18,617 bases of DNA from JBGTBQ01 sp041749275. Lineage in GTDB: Bacteria > Acidobacteriota > Blastocatellia > Pyrinomonadales > Pyrinomonadaceae. Every line of letters begins with the position of its first letter. The first letter of the stretch is position 1. The DNA lies in the NCBI GenBank assembly GCA_041749275.1, contig JBGTBQ010000299.1, forward strand, positions 1 through 18,617. Direction: 5' to 3'. Under the pieces are notes generated by a model. The model had not been told where the DNA came from, ran no database searches, and saw only the letters and a program-made list of their open reading frames with translations. This document shows, piece by piece, positions 13,978-18,617 of the stretch. A program made the translations under genes and the position numbers.

Positions 13978-15984
13978 CTACCCTTTACGCCGCATCCGGT
14001 AGTTGACTGAAGCGGTCACGCCTTTGCCTTGAGTTATGGTCACAATCTGATTGGCCGCGACGCCGACGACCGCCTCCGTCTCGCCGCCCGTCCAACGCAC
14101 TTCGACGCGCTCGATCTTCTCTGACTGACCGAGGCCGAAGTGAAGGCGCAGGTCGTTCTGCGACAGGTAGCTCGCGCCCGCCTGCACCTCTTGCAGATGC
14201 GTGCGCTTCGAGGTTCGCAGCACAACACGCGCGCCGATGGCCTGACGATTGCCCTTCGTCTCGACGAGTTTCAGCGTCAGACTCTGGTTCTGATTCTCAG
14301 TGGTGTTGAGCAGCACCGTCGGCGGCTTTCCGAGGTTGACGATAACAACGTCAACGAGGCCGTCGTCGTCGAGGTCGCCGAAGGCCGCGCCCCGGCGCGA
14401 GTGGAGCGCGAGGTCGCGCAAGCCCGCCTCACTCGACACCTCCTCGAACGCGCCCGCGCCGAGGTTGCGAAAGAGGAGGAAGGGCTGCCGGTAGCCGGTC
14501 GGGTATTTCCCTTGCGCTAATTCGATCTGCGGGTAGACGTGGCCGTTGGCAATAAGGAGGTCGGCCCACCCGTCGTTGTCGAAGTCTACGAAGGCCGTGC
14601 CCCATCCGACGTAAGGCAGGCTGGGCTGACCGATCTTCGCTGGGAGCGTCACGTCAACGAAGCCCGTCGCGCCGAGGTTGCGATAGAGCGCGTTCGGCTC
14701 GTTCTCGAAGTTAGTGACGAAAAGATCGAGCTTGCCGTCCGCGTCGTAATCTCCCCACGTCACGCCCATCGAACCCTGCTCCGTGCCCGTCTCGCCGTAA
14801 GCGATGCCCGCGACCGCGCCCGTCTCCTTGAACGTCCCGTCACGGTTGTTCCGGTAGAGGTAGTTATACGTCGCGTCGTTGGCGACGAAAAGATCGGGCC
14901 AGCCGTCGTCATCGTAGTCGCCCCAGATGCCGGCCATGCCGTAGTGCTTGCGCTCGTCCGAGACGCCGACCTTGCGCGCGACCTCCTCGAAAGTACCGTC
15001 GCCCCGGTTGCGGTAAAAGAGATCGGTCTCGCCCGGCAACCCGCGCGGGCCGCACTGGACGCGGATGCCGCGATAGGCGCAGGTCGTGGACGAGCTACCG
15101 AATTCGGGGAGGTTGCCGAGGTCAACCGCGACGTAGCGCGCGACGAAGAGATCGAGGTCGCCGTCGCGGTCATAGTCGGCCCACGCCGGCCCCGTGGCGA
15201 ACCCCGCGCCGCGCACGCCCGCCTTCTCCGTCACGTCCTGAAACCTGCACGGCCCCGTGCCGCGATAGAGGACGCTGCCGCCATAGCCGGTGACGAAGAG
15301 ATCAACCGCGCCGTCGTCGTCATAATCAACCGCGGTGACGCCCATCCCCCAGCCTTTGCGTGCGAGTCCCGCCGCAGCCGTCACGTTCTCGAACATCGGC
15401 CCCGCGTCCGTCGCCCCGCGCCCGTCCGTCGCCGTCTGCCGGTAGAGCGTGACGAAGAGATCGCCGCCCGTCTTGAAGCGTTCGACCGAGGAGCCGTTGA
15501 CCGTCGCCACGTCGAGCCGCCCGTCCGCGTCGCAGTCGAACAGCGCCACGCCGCCGCTCATGGATTCGATGATGTAGCGATTCTCCGGCGTGGAGACGTG
15601 CGAGACGGTGAGGCCGCTTGAAGCTGAGATGTCGGCGAAGGAGATGGCAGGAGACTTGCCGGCGGGGCGCGATTGAGCAGTGGTGATGATGAAGGGGAAG
15701 CAGTTGAGCAGGATAGCAAGTATGAACCCGATGAATTGAAGACGCGCGTCTCGTGTAATTGGCTGAAGTGATAAGTCGCGTGCGAAGGAATCAGAGACTA
15801 TTCGGAAAGCCAAGCTCCGTCGGAGCGAAATGTTTGTAGCCACTGGTCGCCAATCTTTGCCAAGCTCCGTCGGAGCGAAATGTCGAACACATTCCGCTCC
15901 GACGGAGCTGCCAAGAATAAGGGCGACGTGCGGGCTACAAATATCTCGCCCCTGACGGGGCTTTCCAGACAATTTCTCGGTCAT
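13978..15984 (-). CDS. CRTAC1-like FG-GAP/ASPIC-UnbV protein, second copy
   Basis: The 668-residue frame has a signal-peptide-like segment at residues 83-103, seven FG-GAP/VCBS-type calcium loops (DCDADGRLD 150, DYDDDGAVD 220, DYDRDGDLD 270, DYDDDGWPD 357, DYDADGKLD 412, DFDNDGWAD 467, DLDDDGLVD 537), a Cys pair in TCAYRGIRVQCGPRG, and a C-terminal ASPIC/UnbV domain (~580-655, with GASYLSQNDLRLHFGLG). The fold is an extracellular beta-propeller; biochemical function is unknown. The ATG at 15984 overlaps the upstream stop (ATGA), supporting coupled translation, but residues ~7-58 are encoded by palindromic repeats. No ATG or GTG occurs in frame nearer the signal peptide; TTG 15810 is the only alternative. 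Start confidence is therefore modest. Confidence 0.88.
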   Translation of the reverse strand: MTEKLSGKPRQGRDICSPHVALILGSSVGAECVRHFAPTELGKDWRPVATNISLRRSLAFRIVSDSFARDLSLQPITRDARLQFIGFILAILLNCFPFIITTAQSRPAGKSPAISFADISASSGLTVSHVSTPENRYIIESMSGGVALFDCDADGRLDVATVNGSSVERFKTGGDLFVTLYRQTATDGRGATDAGPMFENVTAAAGLARKGWGMGVTAVDYDDDGAVDLFVTGYGGSVLYRGTGPCRFQDVTEKAGVRGAGFATGPAWADYDRDGDLDLFVARYVAVDLGNLPEFGSSSTTCAYRGIRVQCGPRGLPGETDLFYRNRGDGTFEEVARKVGVSDERKHYGMAGIWGDYDDDGWPDLFVANDATYNYLYRNNRDGTFKETGAVAGIAYGETGTEQGSMGVTWGDYDADGKLDLFVTNFENEPNALYRNLGATGFVDVTLPAKIGQPSLPYVGWGTAFVDFDNDGWADLLIANGHVYPQIELAQGKYPTGYRQPFLLFRNLGAGAFEEVSSEAGLRDLALHSRRGAAFGDLDDDGLVDVVIVNLGKPPTVLLNTTENQNQSLTLKLVETKGNRQAIGARVVLRTSKRTHLQEVQAGASYLSQNDLRLHFGLGQSEKIERVEVRWTGGETEAVVGVAANQIVTITQGKGVTASVNYRMRRKG
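15809..15966. repeat. Four copies of a palindromic repeat within the 5' end of a CRTAC1-like gene
   Basis: The word GCCAAGCTCCGTCGGAGCGA (continuing AATGT) occurs at 15809-15833 and 15859-15883, exactly 50 bases apart. A related inverted copy with the core CGCTCCGACGGAGC lies at 15895-15908. A fourth, diverged copy (CGCCCCTGACGGGGC, inverted, flanked by GGGCTACAAAT) lies at 15932-15966. Each core is self-complementary. They resemble intergenic repeats but lie inside the long open frame. Confidence 0.8.
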
Positions 15985-17870
15985 TTCTTCGCCTTCGCGG
16001 TGGGGCGGATGCGCTCGGCGGGAACGACGCCTTCGCCTTCGCGCACCGCGTAGAACTTGCCGGCGGCGAGGTCTTTGAGTTGCTCCACCCTGCCCGACGG
16101 CCAGCGGATTTCAAAGAGGTCAACCTTCGCGTGTTTGCCGAGGCCGAAGTGGAGGCGTAGGTCGTTCTGCGAGAGATAGCTTGCGCCGCTCCGCACCTCT
16201 TCGGTCTGCACGACATCGCCGGTGACGACGCGAACGCGCGCGCCGATGGCGAGCGGGCTGCCTTTCGTCGCCGACAGCTCGAACGTGATCCAACGGTTGC
16301 CGTCGTCGCCCTCGTTTAGCAAGACCATCGGCGGCCCGTCGAGGTCGTTCACCACCACGTCAATGTCGCCGTCGTTATCTATGTCGCCGAAGGCCGCGCC
16401 GCGCGAAACGCGCGCCTCCTCAAGCGCCGGCCCCGCCCCGCGGCTCGCGTCGCAGAACGTGCCGTTGCCGAGGTTGATGTGCAAGAGCTTCGGCTGGCGA
16501 TAACGCGCGCCCGACGGCAGCGTGTCTATCTGCGGATAGACGTGGCCGTTGACGACTAAAAGGTCGAGCCACGTGTCGTTGTCGAGGTCGAAGAATCCCG
16601 CGCCCCAGCCGACGTAAGGGCGCGAGACCTGCGCGACGTTCGCCGCGAATGAGACATCCGTGAAGCTGTAGTCGCCGTCGTTGCGATAGAGGATGTTGTA
16701 CTCGTCGGCGAAGTTCGTGACGAAGATGGAGAACCGCCCGGTGTGCAGATAGTCGCCGACGGCAACGCCCATGCTTCCCTGCTCGGAGCCGTCTCCGCTT
16801 ACCGCCGTGCCCGATTCAAGTCCGATCTCCGAGAGTTTGTTGCCGCCTTCATAACGGTAGAGGAAGCTGGGCGTCGAGTCGTTGGCGATGAAGGCGTCGA
16901 GGCGTCCACGGTTGCCGAAGTCCGACCAGACCGCCTGCATCCCGTAATAGCCGCCGGGGTCGGCCACGCCCGCTTGTTTGGTGACATCGGTGAACGTGCC
17001 GTCGCCGTTGTTACGAAACAGACTATCGCCCGCGCCCTTCAAACCGCGCGGGCCGCACTGCACGTCTATGCCGCGAAACTTGCAGGTCGGACTCGACCCG
17101 AAACCCGGCAGGTCGTTGAGCTTGAAGTCCACGTAGTTGGCGACCAGCAAATCGAGAAAGCCGTCGCCGTCGTAGTCGCCGAACGCGGCCCCGGCTGACC
17201 AGCGACCATCCGCCACGCCCGCCTTCTTCGTCATGTCCGTGAAGGAGCCGTCGCCGTTGTTGCGATAGAGCACGTTACCGCCGAGACAGGTCACGTAGAT
17301 GTCCGGCCAGCCGTCGTTGTCGTAATCGGTGACGGCGCCGCCCATGGCGAAGCCGGGATAGGCGACGCCCGCCTTGTCCGTTACATCCGCGAACGTGCCG
17401 TCGCGGTTGTTGCGATAGAGAGCGCTGCGCGCACGCACTCCTTTGAGCGCCATCTCGACCGTGGGCGCATTGGTGAAGTAGATGTCCGGCCAGCCATCGC
17501 GGTCATAATCAACGAGCAAGACGCCGCCGCTCATGGATTCGACGATATATTTTTTCTCCGGCGCGGAGAGGTGTGCGAAGCGGATGCCGGTCTTCGCCGT
17601 CACGTCAACGAGGCGCGGGATTTTGCGCGCGCCGCAATCGCCGCCGGTCTTCGGCTGCGCGGCGGCGTTCGGGCCAACGCCGCACGCTAAGAGGAGGAAG
17701 GAAAATAGATAAGCAAGTCGCAGGCAAGGGCGATTTTTTAACGCCCGTTTAGAGGCGGGCAATGCCCGCCGGCCCAACCGGCGTCGTGACTCGAACCGGC
17801 GGGCATTGCCCGCCTCTAAACGGGCGTGTTGAACTATCAGTCGCCGTATGAAGCATGGGCGCGTCTTCAT
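15981..17870 (-). CDS. CRTAC1-like FG-GAP/ASPIC-UnbV lipoprotein, first copy
   Basis: The 629-residue protein matches the neighbouring CRTAC1-like gene along its length. A hydrophobic segment with lipobox LLAC (Cys63) follows an unusually long 50-residue basic N-terminus. Intact calcium loops are DYDRDGWPD (121), DYDNDGWPD (182), DYDGDGFLD (232) and DIDNDGDID (496). Three loops are degenerate: DFGNRGRLD (317), DYLHTGRFS (373) and DLDNDTWLD (428). The Cys pair TCKFRGIDVQCGPRG and the ASPIC/UnbV domain (~538-612) are present. It is probably a lipid-anchored, outward-facing propeller of unknown role. ATG 17870 overlaps the TPR stop (ATGA), implying coupling, and its own stop overlaps the next start the same way. 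Residues 15-43 are encoded by a large hairpin. Confidence 0.9.
   Translation of the reverse strand: MKTRPCFIRRLIVQHARLEAGNARRFESRRRLGRRALPASKRALKNRPCLRLAYLFSFLLLACGVGPNAAAQPKTGGDCGARKIPRLVDVTAKTGIRFAHLSAPEKKYIVESMSGGVLLVDYDRDGWPDIYFTNAPTVEMALKGVRARSALYRNNRDGTFADVTDKAGVAYPGFAMGGAVTDYDNDGWPDIYVTCLGGNVLYRNNGDGSFTDMTKKAGVADGRWSAGAAFGDYDGDGFLDLLVANYVDFKLNDLPGFGSSPTCKFRGIDVQCGPRGLKGAGDSLFRNNGDGTFTDVTKQAGVADPGGYYGMQAVWSDFGNRGRLDAFIANDSTPSFLYRYEGGNKLSEIGLESGTAVSGDGSEQGSMGVAVGDYLHTGRFSIFVTNFADEYNILYRNDGDYSFTDVSFAANVAQVSRPYVGWGAGFFDLDNDTWLDLLVVNGHVYPQIDTLPSGARYRQPKLLHINLGNGTFCDASRGAGPALEEARVSRGAAFGDIDNDGDIDVVVNDLDGPPMVLLNEGDDGNRWITFELSATKGSPLAIGARVRVVTGDVVQTEEVRSGASYLSQNDLRLHFGLGKHAKVDLFEIRWPSGRVEQLKDLAAGKFYAVREGEGVVPAERIRPTAKAKK
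17741..17827. repeat. Perfect 32-bp-arm inverted repeat inside the 5' end of a CRTAC1-like gene
   Basis: Bases 17741-17772 are the exact reverse complement of 17796-17827, with a 23-base loop. The length (87 bases, 29 codons) keeps the reading frame open and encodes a basic Arg/Ala/Leu-rich stretch. The flanking peptides MKTRPCFIRRL and LKNRPCLRL are similar, hinting at a target duplication. Confidence 0.85.
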
Positions 17871-18617
17871 GGCTCGGGCGCCCTCTCTCTCTGGCTCTTC
17901 AGTTTTTGAAACTGTTCAAGATGGCGCGCGGCCAGCACGTTCTCGGCGAGGCGGTTGTAGAGGCGGCTCAGTTGAAAATGCGTCTCGGCGTCTTGCGGGT
18001 TGAGCGCGACGGCGCGTTCCAACACTTCGCGCGCCCGCGCCCCTTCGCCCGTCTGCGCGTAGAGCGCGCCGAGGTCGCGCAGCGCGTCCGCGTGCGCGGG
18101 CGAGGCGGCAATGACTTCCTCAAGCAGACCCACGGCTTTCGCCGCTTCGCCCTGCGAACGGAACGCGAGCGCGAGTTGGTACTTCGCCTCGACGTTCGCG
18201 GGGTCGAGGCGTAGACAATGTTCGAGCTGCGCGCGAGCGGCGTCGAACCGTTCGTGTTGTCCGGCCAGCGCGAGGCCCAACGCGAGACAGCCGCGCGAGT
18301 CTTCCGGGCGCTGCTCGGTGTAACGCTGAAGCGCGCTCTCAGCCGCGCGCATGTTCCCGCTCTGCAACAGCGCCGCGCCGTAGAGATAGAGAAACTCAGG
18401 CTCCGTGGGTTGGAGTTTCACAAGCACGCCCGTTGCGTCCACCGCCGCTCGCGGCTTGTTCGCCCGCATCGCGGCGACGGTAAACTGAGTCAGAACGGGC
18501 ACGGAATCGGGCGCAAGCGCGCGCGCCTTTTCTAAGGCGACGAGCGCCGCCGCCGCGTCGCCCCGCGCGCTTTCAAGCGCGGCCAACGCCGAGAGCGCTT
18601 CGGTCGAACGCGGGGCG
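17867..18617 (-). CDS. TPR-repeat protein, 5' end beyond window
   Basis: The frame is open through the right edge (the TTG at 18586 is internal), so about 249 C-terminal residues are seen. They consist almost entirely of tetratricopeptide repeats of ~34 residues, with recurring patterns such as YLYGAALLQSGNMRAAESAL, YQLALAFRSQGEAAKAVGLL, LRDLGALYAQTGEGAREVL-like units and FQLSRLYNRLAEN. TPR arrays bind proteins; no enzymatic domain is seen here. The stop overlaps the next gene's ATG (ATGA at 17867-17870), so it is the upstream member of a TPR/CRTAC1/CRTAC1 operon. TPR domains and ASPIC/UnbV propellers are often adjacent or fused in Acidobacteriota and Planctomycetes, suggesting a shared surface or periplasmic complex. 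Confidence 0.88.
   Translation of the reverse strand, partial: APRSTEALSALAALESARGDAAAALVALEKARALAPDSVPVLTQFTVAAMRANKPRAAVDATGVLVKLQPTEPEFLYLYGAALLQSGNMRAAESALQRYTEQRPEDSRGCLALGLALAGQHERFDAARAQLEHCLRLDPANVEAKYQLALAFRSQGEAAKAVGLLEEVIAASPAHADALRDLGALYAQTGEGARAREVLERAVALNPQDAETHFQLSRLYNRLAENVLAARHLEQFQKLKSQRERAPEP

Noticed and set aside
18584..18586. TTG at 18586 as the start of the TPR protein
   Set aside because: The TPR pattern continues in frame upstream to the window edge without a stop, so the gene starts outside the window.

Overview
The window is GC-rich bacterial chromosome. It most resembles an acidobacterium of the Blastocatellia type. That is an inference from three things: archaeal-type phosphohexomutase paralogs, TPR plus CRTAC1/ASPIC-UnbV operons with zinc-finger anti-sigma factors, and abundant short palindromic repeats between genes. 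No rRNA or tRNA is present to confirm it. Most proteins carry signal peptides, lipoboxes or membrane anchors, so this is largely an envelope/periplasm region.

Left part (1-4700): the 5' portion of a rhodanese-domain lipoprotein gene (minus strand, cut by the window edge), then a decayed short-chain dehydrogenase C-terminus, then an oxidative-repair block. The block has a secreted MsrA (minus). Divergent from it is a membrane-anchored protein fusing a TlpA/DipZ-like thioredoxin domain to MsrB (plus), followed by an ECF sigma factor and its zinc-finger transmembrane anti-sigma factor. Both Msr enzymes lack the usual resolving cysteine, and the thioredoxin partner is covalently attached to MsrB. 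The anti-sigma periplasmic domain holds four cysteines, which suggests (not proven) redox sensing.

Middle part (4790-13890): two related alpha-D-phosphohexomutases on the minus strand. The first has an intact active site. The second has Gly in place of the phosphorylated Ser and an altered metal loop, and sits in a tight cluster: GH2 beta-mannosidase, degenerate mutase, SMP-30/gluconolactonase-like protein. A GH20 beta-N-acetylhexosaminidase is divergent from the mannosidase. Together these look like a glycan-breakdown locus acting on beta-mannosides and beta-GlcNAc. Between the lactonase and the intact mutase lies a 500-base repeat region with six hairpins and a four-unit tandem repeat.

Right part (13890-18617): a 32-bp-arm hairpin separates the GH20 gene from a minus-strand operon of a TPR protein and two CRTAC1-like FG-GAP/ASPIC-UnbV proteins. 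All three genes are joined by ATGA stop/start overlaps. Both CRTAC1-like genes carry palindromic repeat sequence in frame between the coupled start codon and the signal peptide, which is one of the odder features of the window.
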